DNA of 64,000 nucleotides from Vicinamibacterales bacterium. GTDB taxonomy: Bacteria; Acidobacteriota; Vicinamibacteria; Vicinamibacterales; Fen-181. The notes below the pieces were generated by a model, which searched no databases, was not told where the DNA came from, and saw nothing but the letters and a program-made list of their open reading frames with translations. Of the stretch, positions 37,576 to 48,530 are shown piece after piece. A program made the translations under genes and the position numbers. Numbering within the stretch: position 1 is the stretch's first letter; every line of letters begins with the position of its first letter. Location of the stretch: NCBI GenBank assembly GCA_036504215.1, contig DASXVO010000054.1, positions 218,966 to 282,965 of the forward strand, given 5' to 3'.

Positions 37576-39117
37576 ATGGACAAACGCGAACGCCTGGCGG
37601 AGCTCGAGGCACTGGCGGAACTCGGCGGAGGGGCCGCGCGGCTGAAACGGCAGCACCAAGCCGGCAAGCTGACGGCGCGCGAGCGGATGGAGTTGCTCTT
37701 CGACGCGGGAACCTTCGAGGAATTCGACAAGCTCGTCACCCACCGCTGCCGCGACTTCGGCATGGAAGAGCAGGTGATCCCCGGCGACGGCGTGGTCTCG
37801 GGCTTCGGACGCGTCGATGGCCGTCCCGTGTACGCGTTCGCGCAGGACTTCACGGTGTTCGGCGGGTCGCTCTCCGAGACCAACGCGGCGAAGATCGTGA
37901 AGATCATGGATCTGGCGGTACGCCAGGGCGCACCGGTCGTCGGCCTCAACGACTCGGGCGGCGCGCGCATCCAGGAAGGTGTGATGTCGCTGGCGGGGTA
38001 TGCCGACATCTTCCTCCGCAATACGCTCGCGTCGGGCGTCGTCCCGCAGATCTCCGCCATCATGGGACCCTGCGCCGGGGGCGCCGTGTACTCGCCGGCC
38101 ATCACCGACTTCACGGTGATGGTCGAAGGTACGAGCTACATGTTCGTGACCGGGCCCGACGTGATCAAGACGGTCACGCACGAAGAAGTGACCAAAGAGG
38201 ATCTCGGCGGTGCGATGACCCACAACGCCAAGAGCGGTGTCGCGCACTTCGCCGTGACCGACGACCGCGAGTGCCTGCTGCTCATCCGTGACCTGCTCGG
38301 CTTCCTGCCCGGCAACAACGTGGACGAGGCGCCGCGCGGCGCGACGACCGATCCCGTCGACCGCGAAGACGGGGCACTCGACACGCTGGTTCCGGATTCG
38401 CCCAACCAGCCGTACGACATCCTCGACCTGATTCACTCGGTCGCCGACGACCGCAACTTCCTCGAGGTCCACCGCCACTACGCGCGCAACATCGTGGTCG
38501 GCTTCGCCAGGCTGGGCGGACGATCGGTCGGCATCGTCGCGAACCAGCCGGCACACCTCGCGGGTACGCTCGACATCGATGCGTCGGTGAAGGGTGCGCG
38601 CTTCGTCCGGTTCTGTGATGCGTTCAATATTCCGCTGGTGACGTTCGAAGATGTCCCGGGCTTCCTGCCCGGCACGACGCAGGAGTTCGGCGGGATCATC
38701 CGCCACGGGGCGAAGCTGCTGTTTGCCTTCGCGGAGGCGACGGTGCCGAAGGTGACCGTCATCGCGCGGAAGGCGTACGGCGGCGCGTACTGCGTGATGG
38801 CGAGCAAGCACATCCGCACCGACATCAACTTCGCCTGGCCCACGGCGGAAATCGCCGTCATGGGGCCCGAAGGCGCAGTCAACATCCTCTACAAGCGCGA
38901 GCTCGACGCGGCAGCCGACCCCGCAGCCCTCCGCGCCTCGAAGGTCGCCGACTTCCGCGAAAAGCTCGCCAACCCCTTCGTGGCGGCCAGCCGCGGCTTC
39001 CTCGACGAGGTGATCCAGCCCCGGACGACGCGCCGTCGGCTCATCGCCGCGCTGGCGTCGCTCGATTCGAAGCGCGACAAGAATCCGCCCAAGAAACACG
39101 GCAATATTCCGCTCTGA
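37576..39117 (+). CDS. pccB: Acyl-CoA carboxylase carboxyltransferase (beta) subunit
   Basis: 513 residues with fused N- and C-terminal carboxyltransferase lobes. It transfers CO2 from carboxybiotin to propionyl-CoA (or acetyl-CoA). Oxyanion-hole and binding motifs are visible: [62 protein letters not shown] and [17 protein letters not shown] propionyl/methylcrotonyl-type enzyme is likely, propionyl favoured. The biotin carboxylase and carrier are encoded next, after 138 bases. Confidence 0.95.
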   Translation: MDKRERLAELEALAELGGGAARLKRQHQAGKLTARERMELLFDAGTFEEFDKLVTHRCRDFGMEEQVIPGDGVVSGFGRVDGRPVYAFAQDFTVFGGSLSETNAAKIVKIMDLAVRQGAPVVGLNDSGGARIQEGVMSLAGYADIFLRNTLASGVVPQISAIMGPCAGGAVYSPAITDFTVMVEGTSYMFVTGPDVIKTVTHEEVTKEDLGGAMTHNAKSGVAHFAVTDDRECLLLIRDLLGFLPGNNVDEAPRGATTDPVDREDGALDTLVPDSPNQPYDILDLIHSVADDRNFLEVHRHYARNIVVGFARLGGRSVGIVANQPAHLAGTLDIDASVKGARFVRFCDAFNIPLVTFEDVPGFLPGTTQEFGGIIRHGAKLLFAFAEATVPKVTVIARKAYGGAYCVMASKHIRTDINFAWPTAEIAVMGPEGAVNILYKRELDAAADPAALRASKVADFREKLANPFVAASRGFLDEVIQPRTTRRRLIAALASLDSKRDKNPPKKHGNIPL

Positions 39118-39255
39118 GGCGCCGTAACGTTCAGCCGCCAGCCCTTCAAGGCTGGATGGGCCGAGCCGCGGGGCGGCCAGGGGCCCGGACCGGCCTCCGA
39201 GGCCGTTAAATGCTAGAATGCGTAGGGACTTCTGTCACGACGGGCCGGCTGCTGC

Positions 39256-40800
39256 ATGAAGGTTCTCATCGCCAATCGCGGGGAAATCGCGGTGCGCGTC
39301 ATCCGCGCCTGCCGCGAGCTCGGGCTCCCAACCGTCGCCGTGTACTCGGAGTGTGACCGCGCGAGCCTGCACGTGCGGTTTGCGGACGAGGCGTACGCGA
39401 TTGGTCCCAACCCCCCGTCGGAAAGCTATCTGCGCGCCGACCGGATCATCGACGCCGCCCGTCGAGCGGGTGCCGACGCCGTTCATCCCGGCTACGGTTT
39501 CCTCGCTGAGAACGCCGAGTTCGCGCGGGTGTGTGCCGACGCCGGCCTGACGTTCATCGGTCCGTCGGCTGGCGTCATCGAACGGATGGGCAGCAAGACC
39601 GGTGCCCGGACGGTGGCCATCGACGCCGGAGTACCGGTCGTGCCGGGAACGGTTGAGCCTCTCGGCCCGGCCACGCCGGACGATGAGATTGCGCGCATCG
39701 CGGCCGGCATCGGCTATCCGCTGTTCATCAAGGCGGTCGCCGGAGGCGGCGGGAAGGGCATGCGCCTGGTCGCCGACCCTGCGGATCTCGGGTCCGCCAT
39801 CCGCGCGGCACGCTCGGAGGCCGGATCCTCCTTCGGCGACCCGCACATCTACATCGAGCGCCAGCTCGAGTTTCCGCGTCACATCGAGATCCAGCTCCTC
39901 GCGGATCACCACGGCACGATCGTGCCGTTCGTCGAGCGTGAGTGTTCGATCCAGCGCCGGCATCAGAAAGTGCTCGAGGAGTCACCGTCGGTTGCGGTGT
40001 CCGACACGCTTCGGGCCGAACTGGCCGCGGCCGCGTGCGCGGTGGCGGCGTCGGTCGGCTACACGAATGCCGGAACGATTGAGTTCCTGCTCGATCGCGA
40101 CGGCCGGTTCTACTTCCTCGAGATGAACACCAGGCTCCAGGTCGAGCACCCGATCACCGAACTCGTGTCGGGGGTCGACCTCGTTCACTGGCAGATTCGG
40201 ATTGCGCGCGGAGAGCGGCTGACGCTCAGCGCCTCGGGCGGCCCCGGAGGAACGTCGCCCGGCACGTTGGTCCCGCGCGGCCACGCGATCGAGTGCCGCA
40301 TCTACGCCGAGGACCCCGACAACGGCTTCATGCCGTCGCCCGGCAGGATGCTCGGCCGCCGCGTGCCGGGTGGTCCCGGCATCCGTCGCGACGACGGAGG
40401 GGCGACGCCGGGATTGGACGTGCCGATCCACTACGATCCGCTGATTGCGAAGCTGAGTGCATGGGGTGGCGACCGTGCGCAGGCGATCCTCCGGATGTCT
40501 CGGGCCCTCGGTGAGTACGAGGTGCGCGGGATCAAGACCAGCATCCCGTTCTTCCGCTGGCTGCTGCACTCGTCGGACTTCCGCGCCGGCCGCTTCGACA
40601 CCACCTTTCTCGACCGTGAGTTGGCGCGGCGGAACGGTGATCCGTTCGTCACCGTGCCCGACGAGGCCGAGCGCATCGCGCTCCTCGCGGCGGCGATCCA
40701 CGCCTTCGAGAAGGCGACGCCCGACGGTGAGTCGTCGCGGATCGCCCAGGGAGCGGCCCGCGGGTGGAAGCTCCAGGGGCGCATGGACGCGCTGCGATGA
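39256..40800 (+). CDS. accC: Acyl-CoA carboxylase biotin carboxylase subunit
   Basis: 514 residues. It uses ATP and bicarbonate to carboxylate biotin. The ATP-grasp fold is clear: KVLIANRGEIAVRVIRACRELG, HPGYGFLAENAEFA, the glycine loop KAVAGGGGKGMRLV, ERECSIQRRHQKVLEESP, FLEMNTRLQVEHPITE. It is somewhat longer than a plain AccC, with a helical C-terminal addition. A TAGAAT box at 39214-39219 may be its -10. The stop overlaps the carrier gene start (ATGA). Confidence 0.95.
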   Translation: MKVLIANRGEIAVRVIRACRELGLPTVAVYSECDRASLHVRFADEAYAIGPNPPSESYLRADRIIDAARRAGADAVHPGYGFLAENAEFARVCADAGLTFIGPSAGVIERMGSKTGARTVAIDAGVPVVPGTVEPLGPATPDDEIARIAAGIGYPLFIKAVAGGGGKGMRLVADPADLGSAIRAARSEAGSSFGDPHIYIERQLEFPRHIEIQLLADHHGTIVPFVERECSIQRRHQKVLEESPSVAVSDTLRAELAAAACAVAASVGYTNAGTIEFLLDRDGRFYFLEMNTRLQVEHPITELVSGVDLVHWQIRIARGERLTLSASGGPGGTSPGTLVPRGHAIECRIYAEDPDNGFMPSPGRMLGRRVPGGPGIRRDDGGATPGLDVPIHYDPLIAKLSAWGGDRAQAILRMSRALGEYEVRGIKTSIPFFRWLLHSSDFRAGRFDTTFLDRELARRNGDPFVTVPDEAERIALLAAAIHAFEKATPDGESSRIAQGAARGWKLQGRMDALR

Positions 40801-41321
40801 AGTTCGAAATCGACGTCAACGGCCGGCCCCACGCGGTGAAGATCGAGCGCACCGGATCGCGGTACCGGATCGAAGCCGACGGCCGGGTGGACGTGGTGGA
40901 CGTGGCTCGGGTGGACGCGACCACGATGTCCATGATCCTCGTCGGCGACCGCGAAGCGAGCCACGAAGCCGCACTGCTCGAAGGGCGGGAACGGGGAGAA
41001 GTCGAGGTCTACCTCCGTGCGGGCGTCGTGCAGACGCGCGTATCGGGCGCACCCGGGCAGCGTCGCTGGGGCGCGACGGGTGGCGTGGGCGCGGGTGTCG
41101 GCGGCGGCCCGCAGCCCGTTACGGCCCCGATGCCGGGAAAGATCGTCCGCGTCCTGGTCAAGCCTGGTGATGCGGTCACCGCGCGCCAGGGGCTCGTCGT
41201 GATCGAAGCGATGAAGATGGAGAACGAGCTGAAGGCGGCTCGCGACGGCCGCGTGAAGGAAGTGCACGCCACGGAAGGCGCGCTCGTCGAAGCCGGCCGA
41301 CTCCTCCTCGTGATCGAATGA
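40797..41321 (+). CDS. Biotin carboxyl carrier protein
   Basis: 174 residues. The C-terminal biotinyl domain (about 105-174) has the target EAMKMEN with the biotinylated Lys near residue 140, preceded by APMPGKIVRVLVKPGD. The N-terminal 90 residues form a beta-rich region that probably binds the carboxyltransferase. ATG overlaps the biotin carboxylase stop; the tamB start overlaps its own stop. It completes the three-gene carboxylase. Confidence 0.95.
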   Translation: MKFEIDVNGRPHAVKIERTGSRYRIEADGRVDVVDVARVDATTMSMILVGDREASHEAALLEGRERGEVEVYLRAGVVQTRVSGAPGQRRWGATGGVGAGVGGGPQPVTAPMPGKIVRVLVKPGDAVTARQGLVVIEAMKMENELKAARDGRVKEVHATEGALVEAGRLLLVIE

Positions 41322-44300
41322 TGGCGTTTCTCACCTCTCTCCGCCGGCGTTGGCCAGAGGCCGCTCTCGTCGCGTCGCTGCTCGTGGTGGCGGCGGTCGG
41401 CGGCGTGGCCCTGCGCGCGGCCGCCCTCGCGCTGGTCGGCGGTGTCGTGGCGTTCGCCATCCGGCGGCGGGTCCGTGACGTCGCCGTCGCGCTCGGCGCC
41501 GCCGTCGTGGCGATCGTCGTGGTGGCGGTCGCCACGCTGACGATCGACATCGGCAGCGTGTTCGGCGGGGCGCTCAAGACCGTGGCCGAGAACCAGGGCG
41601 GAAGGTACATCGAGCGGCCGCTGCACATCGGGCGGATCGGCATCCACCTCGCGAGCGGCCGGTTCGTCGTGGAGGACATCCGGATCGACGGGGTGAAGCG
41701 TGGGGACGCGCCGTTCTTCACCGCCCGGCGGGTCCTGGTCGGCCTGCCCTGGTGGCGGGTGTTCCGCACGCGCGAGTTCCTGATCGCCTCTCTCGAGCTG
41801 AACGACTGGGCGATGCAGATCGAGAAGTTCTCCGACGGCGACAACATCCCCAGGTTCGTGCACGAATCGAAGGAGCCCAAGGGGCCGAAGCGCTTCACGA
41901 CGACCCTGCAGTACGTGCACGCGTATCGCGGACAGTTCACGTACATCGACCACGGCACGTGGAGGACGATCGCCCGCAACCTCGATATCTACGTCAGGCA
42001 CGACACCGGGGAGTATCTCGGGACGGCGACCATCACCAACGGCGTGGTGCAGATCAAGGACTACCTGCCCATGCGGTCCGACATGCGCGTGAAGTTCAAG
42101 GTCGACGGGCCGATCATCCGGCTTCCCGAGATCGTGCTCGACACCGACGGCGCCCATTCGCTCGTGACCGGCCAGGTGGATTTCGGCCACTGGCCGAACA
42201 TGATCTACAACGTCGATTCGAAGGTGAACTTCTGGCGGATGCGGGAGATCTTCTTCGCGAGCGAATCGTGGCGCAGCCGTGGCGAGGGCCGCTTCAAGGG
42301 GACGTTCCGGCTCTTCAAGGGGGGGCACGAGCTGAAGGGGGATTTCACCAGCCCGCTCGTGCACATCAACGTCTTCGCGGTTCCGGATCTCAAGGGCTCG
42401 CTGATCTGGGAACCGCACCGGTTCGAGGTCACGCGCGCGACGGGCCGCTTCTACGGCGGATACGCGGACTTCAAGTACTCGATGGCGCCGCTCTCCGACC
42501 CGGTGCCGGCGGTGGCGCGGTGGGACGTCAAGTACCGGGACGTGGACCTGACCCAGTTGTCGGACGCGCTCGAGATGCGTGGCTTGCGCCTGGCGGGGAC
42601 GGCCAGCGGCCGGAACCTGCTCGAGTGGCCGCTCGGCGACTTCAAGCAGCACCGGGGCGACGGGCAGATCGACGTCACGCCGCCCGCCGGCCGTACGGTG
42701 CTCACACGGGCCGCGCTTCCCTCGGAGTCCGCCATCCACGACGAGCCGCCGCTCACGGGTCCGGAACCCAACCCGACCTTGTGGCCCCGGCCCAAGGCCA
42801 TCGGCGGCGAGTTCCTGTACCGGTTCGATCCAGACTGGGTGGACGTGGCGCCCAGCCATCTGGCGACCGAGCGGACGTACGTCGAGTTCCAGGGACGCAC
42901 GGCCTACGGCGTCAAGTCGCAGTTCCCGTTCTATGCGCGGAGCGCCGACTGGCAGGAGAGCGACCGGCTCCTCGCGGGCATCATCAGTGCGTTCGGTTCG
43001 CCGACGGGCGTGATCAAGGTCGGAGGCCATGGCGAGTTCCACGGGACGATGACCAAGGCGTTCACCGAGCCGCGAATCGAGGGACAGTTCGACAGCGACC
43101 AGATGCGTGCGTGGGACGTGGTGTGGGGGCGCGCCACCGGCGGCCTGGTCATCGAGAACGGCTACGTGGACATCACGCGCGGCGTGGTGACGAAGGGCGC
43201 GTCGAGGATCGACGCGGATGGACGTTTCTCGCTCGGGTACCCGAGGAGGGATCAGGGCGAGGAAATCAACGCGCGCATCGTGGCCAAGGACCGCGACCTG
43301 CGCGACCTGCGCCACGCGTTCGAGCTGGACGACTGGCCGCTCGAGGGGAAGCTCTCGGGCGACTTCCGCCTGTCCAGCAAGTACACCCGCCCGTTCGGCT
43401 ATGGCCGCATGACGATCACCGGCACGACGGCGTGGGGTGAGCCGTTCGAGCAGGCCTCCGCGTCGCTCCGGTTCGAGGGGACGGGCGTCAGGCTCGACGC
43501 CGTCGACATGAAGAAGAGCGGCGGTACGGTGACCGGCGCGGCGTACGTGGGCTGGGACGGGCGGTACTCCTTCAACGCCAACGGCCAGCGGATCCCGATG
43601 GAGAGCGTGGCGGCGGTGAAATACGGCAACACACCGCTCTCCGGCCTCATGCAGTTCTCGATGGCCGGCACATCCACCTTCAAGAGTCCGCGGTACGAGG
43701 GGCGCGTCCGCATCGACGATGTGTTCCTCGGTGACGAGGGCATCGGCCAGGTGATGGGACGGCTGAACGTCCGCGAGCGGCTGCTCACGATCGAGCAATT
43801 CGAGGCCGCCTCCCCGCGCCTGGCCGTGTCGGGGTCGGGGCAGATCGAGATGACGCCGACCGTGGACGCCGAATTGTCGCTCCGCTTCACCGACACGTCG
43901 CTCGATCCCTACCTGCGCCTGTTCGAACCGAGGCTCTCGCCCTACACGCGCGCCATCGCGAGCGGCACCGTGCGCGCCGTCGGCCAACTCGCCGACTGGG
44001 ACCGCCTGTCCGTCACTGCGACGGTGGAAACGCTGGACGCAAGCCTGTTCGACTACGCGCTGCACAACGACGGCCCGATCCGCCTCACGCTCGAGAACAA
44101 CACGATCGAGTCGGCGCGCCTGCGCCTGGCGGGCGAGGACACGCGGCTCGACGTATCCGGCAGCGTGAACCTGAAAGAGCGCCGGATTGGCGTGAAGGTC
44201 GCGGGCGACGCGAACCTCGGCATCCTGCAGCTGTTCTTCAAGGACATGCGCAGTTCCGGCCGGGCGGAGCTCAGCGGATCGATCGACGGGCCGATGACCA

Positions 44301-45526
44301 AGCCGCAGTTCTCGGGCACCGCGCAGATCACCGACGGCCGTCTCCGCCTGCTCTCGCTGCCCAATTCGCTCCAGGCCATCAACGGCCGCGTGGCCTTCGC
44401 CGGCGACGGCATCCGGCTGGAGGACATCACGGCGCAGCTCGCGGGCGGGCGCGTCCGCTTCGGCGGACGGATCGAGATGAACGGCTATACGCCGGGTCAG
44501 CTCGCGCTCACCGCGACCGGCGAGAACATGGAGCTCCGCTACCCGGAGGGGTTCCGGTCCACGCTCGACGCCCAGCTCGATCTGGTGGGGACCATGGCCG
44601 CACCGACGCTTCGCGGCACGGTGATGGTGAAGAGCGCCGTGTACAGCAAGCGGATCGACATCGGGCCCGGAATCCTCGAACTCGCCGGTGGGCGGACGCC
44701 GACGGGCTCGCCGGCGGCGGCCGGCGGGGTGGCCATCCTGCCGGTGCGCTTCGACCTCCGAATCCAGGCGCCGTCCTCGCTGAGGATCGAGAGCAACCTC
44801 GCGCACGTCGTATCGAGCGCGGACCTCGTGCTGCGCGGGTCCTACGACCGCCCGCTCCTGTTCGGACGGGCCGAGGTCGAGCGCGGCGAGGTCCTGTTCG
44901 AGGGCAAGCGGTACGTCGTTCGGCGCGGTACCATCGACTTCACGAACCCCGCGAAGATCGAACCGTTCTTCGACTTCGAGGCGGAGACGCTCGTCCGCGT
45001 CCCCGGACAGACCTACGTCGTCAACGCTCAAGTCGTGGGCACGGTGAACCGGATGAGCGAGCCGGTGCTCACCTCCGACCCGCCGCTGCCGACCGTGCAG
45101 ATCCTCTCGCTGCTGTTCGGCGGTGATACGGGCCGCGCGGAGGCAAAGGACGCCGAGCTTCGGACGCTGCAGCGCGAGGAGATCCAGGGCCGTCTGGCCA
45201 CCTCGCGCGTGCAGCAGGCTGCGGTTGGCGTCGTGTCGGCTCCAGTGACGAAGGCCGTGGAGCAGGCATTCGGCCTCGACACGTTCCAAATCACGCCGAA
45301 TGTGTACGACCCCTACCAGCGCGTGACGCCGACCGCACGGCTCACGGTCGGCAAGCGCGTCTCGAGCAAGGTGTACTTCACCTACTCGCGGAGCCTGAAC
45401 ACGCCGGGCGGCGGCGACCAGGTGATTCTGCTCGAGTACGACCAGAATGCCCGCATGTCCTGGGTGTTCTCACGGAACGAGGACGGTACCTACGCCCTCG
45501 ATGTCCGCGTGAGGCACGTGTTCTGA
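41318..45526 (+). CDS. tamB: TamB-like translocation and assembly protein
   Basis: 1402 residues. Hydrophobic N-terminal segments (about 15-75) anchor it in the inner membrane. The rest is a long succession of beta-strand repeats typical of AsmA/TamB bridge proteins (for example LSGSIDGPMTKPQFSGTAQI). The final 350 residues are the conserved C-terminal TamB domain (DUF490), ending YALDVRVRHVF. Such proteins span the periplasm, carrying lipids or helping barrel-protein insertion. The start overlaps the biotin-carrier stop, and the stop overlaps the next gene by one base, so the whole set is coupled. Confidence 0.92.
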   Translation: MMAFLTSLRRRWPEAALVASLLVVAAVGGVALRAAALALVGGVVAFAIRRRVRDVAVALGAAVVAIVVVAVATLTIDIGSVFGGALKTVAENQGGRYIERPLHIGRIGIHLASGRFVVEDIRIDGVKRGDAPFFTARRVLVGLPWWRVFRTREFLIASLELNDWAMQIEKFSDGDNIPRFVHESKEPKGPKRFTTTLQYVHAYRGQFTYIDHGTWRTIARNLDIYVRHDTGEYLGTATITNGVVQIKDYLPMRSDMRVKFKVDGPIIRLPEIVLDTDGAHSLVTGQVDFGHWPNMIYNVDSKVNFWRMREIFFASESWRSRGEGRFKGTFRLFKGGHELKGDFTSPLVHINVFAVPDLKGSLIWEPHRFEVTRATGRFYGGYADFKYSMAPLSDPVPAVARWDVKYRDVDLTQLSDALEMRGLRLAGTASGRNLLEWPLGDFKQHRGDGQIDVTPPAGRTVLTRAALPSESAIHDEPPLTGPEPNPTLWPRPKAIGGEFLYRFDPDWVDVAPSHLATERTYVEFQGRTAYGVKSQFPFYARSADWQESDRLLAGIISAFGSPTGVIKVGGHGEFHGTMTKAFTEPRIEGQFDSDQMRAWDVVWGRATGGLVIENGYVDITRGVVTKGASRIDADGRFSLGYPRRDQGEEINARIVAKDRDLRDLRHAFELDDWPLEGKLSGDFRLSSKYTRPFGYGRMTITGTTAWGEPFEQASASLRFEGTGVRLDAVDMKKSGGTVTGAAYVGWDGRYSFNANGQRIPMESVAAVKYGNTPLSGLMQFSMAGTSTFKSPRYEGRVRIDDVFLGDEGIGQVMGRLNVRERLLTIEQFEAASPRLAVSGSGQIEMTPTVDAELSLRFTDTSLDPYLRLFEPRLSPYTRAIASGTVRAVGQLADWDRLSVTATVETLDASLFDYALHNDGPIRLTLENNTIESARLRLAGEDTRLDVSGSVNLKERRIGVKVAGDANLGILQLFFKDMRSSGRAELSGSIDGPMTKPQFSGTAQITDGRLRLLSLPNSLQAINGRVAFAGDGIRLEDITAQLAGGRVRFGGRIEMNGYTPGQLALTATGENMELRYPEGFRSTLDAQLDLVGTMAAPTLRGTVMVKSAVYSKRIDIGPGILELAGGRTPTGSPAAAGGVAILPVRFDLRIQAPSSLRIESNLAHVVSSADLVLRGSYDRPLLFGRAEVERGEVLFEGKRYVVRRGTIDFTNPAKIEPFFDFEAETLVRVPGQTYVVNAQVVGTVNRMSEPVLTSDPPLPTVQILSLLFGGDTGRAEAKDAELRTLQREEIQGRLATSRVQQAAVGVVSAPVTKAVEQAFGLDTFQITPNVYDPYQRVTPTARLTVGKRVSSKVYFTYSRSLNTPGGGDQVILLEYDQNARMSWVFSRNEDGTYALDVRVRHVF

Positions 45527-48513
45527 TGCGCACGCTGCTGACCGTCATCGTCGCCCTCGCCTCGCTGGCAACACCATGTACTGCGGCCGCACGGGAGGCG
45601 GGCGGGCAGACCGGTAACGACCAGGCGATCGTCGCGATCGACGCGTTCCTCGGCCGTCCCATCGTCGACATCCGTCTGCAAGTCCAGGGGCAGGAAACCG
45701 CCGACATCGAACTCAAGCGCGTGCTCGAGACCCAGGTCGGGTCGGCGCTGGCCGCGACCGGCGTTCGCGAGAGCATCATCCACCTGATGGCGCTGCGGCG
45801 CTTCCAGGAGGTGCAGGTTCGGGTGCAGGAGAACCCGCACGGCGTCGCCCTGCTCTACGAGCTCGTGCCGGTGCGATCCGTGCGGTCGATCGAGTTCAGG
45901 GGCGACCTCGGACTGTCTGCCCGTCAACTCCGTGCCGCGGTGGTGCCACGCTACACGTCATCGCCCCCGGTGTCGCGGGCCGAGGAGATCGCCCGCATGC
46001 TCGAGGCGTTGTGCCATGACCACGGATTCCTTCGCGCAGTCGTGCATCCCACGCCGGAGCCTGGGGCGAGCCCCGACCGCACAATCCTCGTCTTCAACAT
46101 GGTGGCTGGTCCCCAGGCCCGCGTCGGCGCCCTCGACGTCGTCGGTGCGCCGGACAGCGAGAAGCGCTCCGCGCTCGAGCGACTGGGGCTGAGGGCGAGC
46201 GGCACCTTCGACCGCGTGTCGCTCGAGGAGGCGGTGGCGCGGTACGTGATTACCCTGCGCGCTCGCGGCTATCTCGAGGCAGCCGTCCAGACCGACTTCG
46301 TGTTCTCGACGAACCGTGAGCGCGTCGACGTGACGGTGCGGATGGCGCGCGGGCCGCTCGTGCGGATCGAGTTCCGCGGCGATCCGCTGCCAGAGAACCG
46401 GAAGAACGAGATCGCCTCGCTGACCAGGGAAGGGACGCTCGACGAAGACGCGCTCGAGAACGCCCAGGTGGCGATCGAGAACGACTTCAGGGCGAACGGA
46501 TATCGCGACGCCTCGGCGGCCTACACGCGCGAACGCCGCGGGGACGACCAGCTCCTGATCGTGTTCTCCATCCGTCGCGGGCCACAGTACAAAGTGGAGA
46601 GCGTCAGGGTGACGGGCAACGATCACCTCTCCCGCGATGAGCTGTCCGCGGCCCTTCGCGCGGTCGCCGGGCAGTGGTTCGTCCAGGCGCGCGTGGACGC
46701 CGATGTCACCGCGCTCACCGAACGCTACCGGCGCGCCGGCTACGGCAAGGCCGTGGTGAAGGCGACGAGTGTTCCGGAGCCCGGGCGACCGACGCAGCTC
46801 GCCGTCGAGATCGCCGTGCAGGAGGGGCCGCGCACGACCATCGGTGAGGTGGCCTTCCAGTTCCAGGGAGGAACCGCGATCGCTGAGAGCGAGCTGCGGG
46901 TCGCCCTGCGATCGCAGTCGGGCGCGCCCTACTACCAGCCGCAGGTGGATGCCGACCGCGAGGCGGTCCTGGTGTTGTATCTCGGCCGAGGATACCAACT
47001 GGCCGCCGTTGACGTGTCCGCGCGCCTGACGGGCGACGGCACGCGCGCCGACCTTCGCTTCCTCGTCCGCGAGGGGCCGCAACTCCTGGCCGACCACATC
47101 CTCGTGGTCGGGAACGTGCACACGAAGGTTGCCACCATCGAGCGCGAGCTCGGCATCCGGACGGGCACGCCGCTGTCAGCCCAGGCGCTGGCCGACGCGC
47201 AGCGTCGACTCATCGAGCTGGGCCTGTTCCGCCGCGTCCAGGTGAGCGAGCTGCAGCAGGGGACCGACACGCGCCGGGACGTGCTCGTGGTCGTGGAAGA
47301 GGCGCCGGTGAACACCATTGGGTACGGCGCGGGATTCGAGGGCGGGCTTCGAGTGCGGACGGACGCCTCGACGGGCCTGCCCGTCGAGAAGATCGACGTC
47401 GCGCCGAGAGGCTTCTTCGAGGTGGGCCGGCGGAATCTCTGGGGCAAGAACCGGGCGATCAACCTGTTCGCCCGCGGTGCCATCCGCACGAGCGATCAGT
47501 TCAACAGTGCACCGTCCGGAACGACGGTGCCCGCGTCGAACAACCTGGAGGACACGAGCGCCGGGTTCCGTGAGTTCCGGCTGCTCGCCACCTATCGTGA
47601 GCCGCGCTTCCTCAATTCCTCGGTGGACGTCGTGGTCACGGCCGGCGTGGACCAGGCCATCCGGTCCACGTTCGACTTCAACCGGCGCCAGCTCTTCGCG
47701 GAAGGGAGCCATCGCTTCAGCCGCACGCTCAGCGTGGCGGGCCGATACTCGCTGGGTCGCACGAGGCTCTTCAACGAGCGGATCGCGCCCGAGAGCGAGC
47801 TGGACATCGACAAGATCTACTCGCGCGTCCGCCTCTCCTCGTTCTCCGCGTCCGTCGTCCGCAACACGCGCGACGATGCGTTCGAACCGACGGGCGGCAA
47901 TCTCGTGACCATGGACGGCACGCTGGCCGCGCGGGCGATCGGGTCCCAGGTGGGCTTTGCCAAGGGGCTGCTCCAGGCGTTTTCGTACCGGCAGGTTCCC
48001 ATCCTCCGTGGCTCGGTGGTGGCGGTGGGTGCGCGCCTCGGTCTCGCGTTCGGCTTCCCGCAGCTCGTCGCCGACGCGAACGGCTCCGGCAAGACCCTGT
48101 CCCTGGAGCAGGAGATTCCGGCGAGCGAGCGTTTCTTCGCCGGCGGCGACACCAGCGTGCGCGGCTTCGCTCTCGACAAGCTCGGAGCGGCGAAAACTCT
48201 CGACCAGAACGGCGTCTCGAACGGCGGCAACGGCCTCCTGATCTTCAATGGCGAGCTGCGGATTCCCTTGTTCAAGGTTGCCGGCTACCCGGTGGGTGCG
48301 GTCACCTTCATCGACACAGGGAACGTGTTCGCGAAGGTGGGAGACATCGGCCTGAACTCGTTGCGCAGCGGCGCCGGCGTCGGGTTGCGGCTCAACTCGC
48401 CCATCGGTCCGCTGCGCGTGGACCTCGCGTGGAAGCTCAACCCGATGACGTTTGCGAACGGGATCCGCGAGGACCGGTTCGCGTGGTACGTCACGATCGG
48501 CCAGGCGTTCTAG
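45526..48513 (+). CDS. Omp85-family outer-membrane assembly protein (TamA/BamA-like)
   Basis: 995 residues. A signal peptide leads to a long series of POTRA domains (about 40-590; I count at least five, more than TamA's three) and a C-terminal 16-strand barrel (about 600-995). The barrel has the Omp85 motif VRGF (FFAGGDTSVRGFALD) and ends with an aromatic residue (YVTIGQAF), the usual barrel signal. With TamB it would form an envelope-spanning complex; POTRA number and length leave a BamA-like role open. TGATG overlap with tamB. Confidence 0.93.
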   Translation: MRTLLTVIVALASLATPCTAAAREAGGQTGNDQAIVAIDAFLGRPIVDIRLQVQGQETADIELKRVLETQVGSALAATGVRESIIHLMALRRFQEVQVRVQENPHGVALLYELVPVRSVRSIEFRGDLGLSARQLRAAVVPRYTSSPPVSRAEEIARMLEALCHDHGFLRAVVHPTPEPGASPDRTILVFNMVAGPQARVGALDVVGAPDSEKRSALERLGLRASGTFDRVSLEEAVARYVITLRARGYLEAAVQTDFVFSTNRERVDVTVRMARGPLVRIEFRGDPLPENRKNEIASLTREGTLDEDALENAQVAIENDFRANGYRDASAAYTRERRGDDQLLIVFSIRRGPQYKVESVRVTGNDHLSRDELSAALRAVAGQWFVQARVDADVTALTERYRRAGYGKAVVKATSVPEPGRPTQLAVEIAVQEGPRTTIGEVAFQFQGGTAIAESELRVALRSQSGAPYYQPQVDADREAVLVLYLGRGYQLAAVDVSARLTGDGTRADLRFLVREGPQLLADHILVVGNVHTKVATIERELGIRTGTPLSAQALADAQRRLIELGLFRRVQVSELQQGTDTRRDVLVVVEEAPVNTIGYGAGFEGGLRVRTDASTGLPVEKIDVAPRGFFEVGRRNLWGKNRAINLFARGAIRTSDQFNSAPSGTTVPASNNLEDTSAGFREFRLLATYREPRFLNSSVDVVVTAGVDQAIRSTFDFNRRQLFAEGSHRFSRTLSVAGRYSLGRTRLFNERIAPESELDIDKIYSRVRLSSFSASVVRNTRDDAFEPTGGNLVTMDGTLAARAIGSQVGFAKGLLQAFSYRQVPILRGSVVAVGARLGLAFGFPQLVADANGSGKTLSLEQEIPASERFFAGGDTSVRGFALDKLGAAKTLDQNGVSNGGNGLLIFNGELRIPLFKVAGYPVGAVTFIDTGNVFAKVGDIGLNSLRSGAGVGLRLNSPIGPLRVDLAWKLNPMTFANGIREDRFAWYVTIGQAF

Positions 48514-48530
48514 AAGGATGAAGGCGGCGT

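Noticed and set aside
41009..45289. A 1426-codon open frame antisense to tamB
   Set aside because: It is the third-position mirror of a GC-rich gene: His/Arg/Val-rich, with no domains, and tamB is clearly coding. The same holds for long antisense frames over topA, nrdJ, pcm, the ABC-F gene and others.
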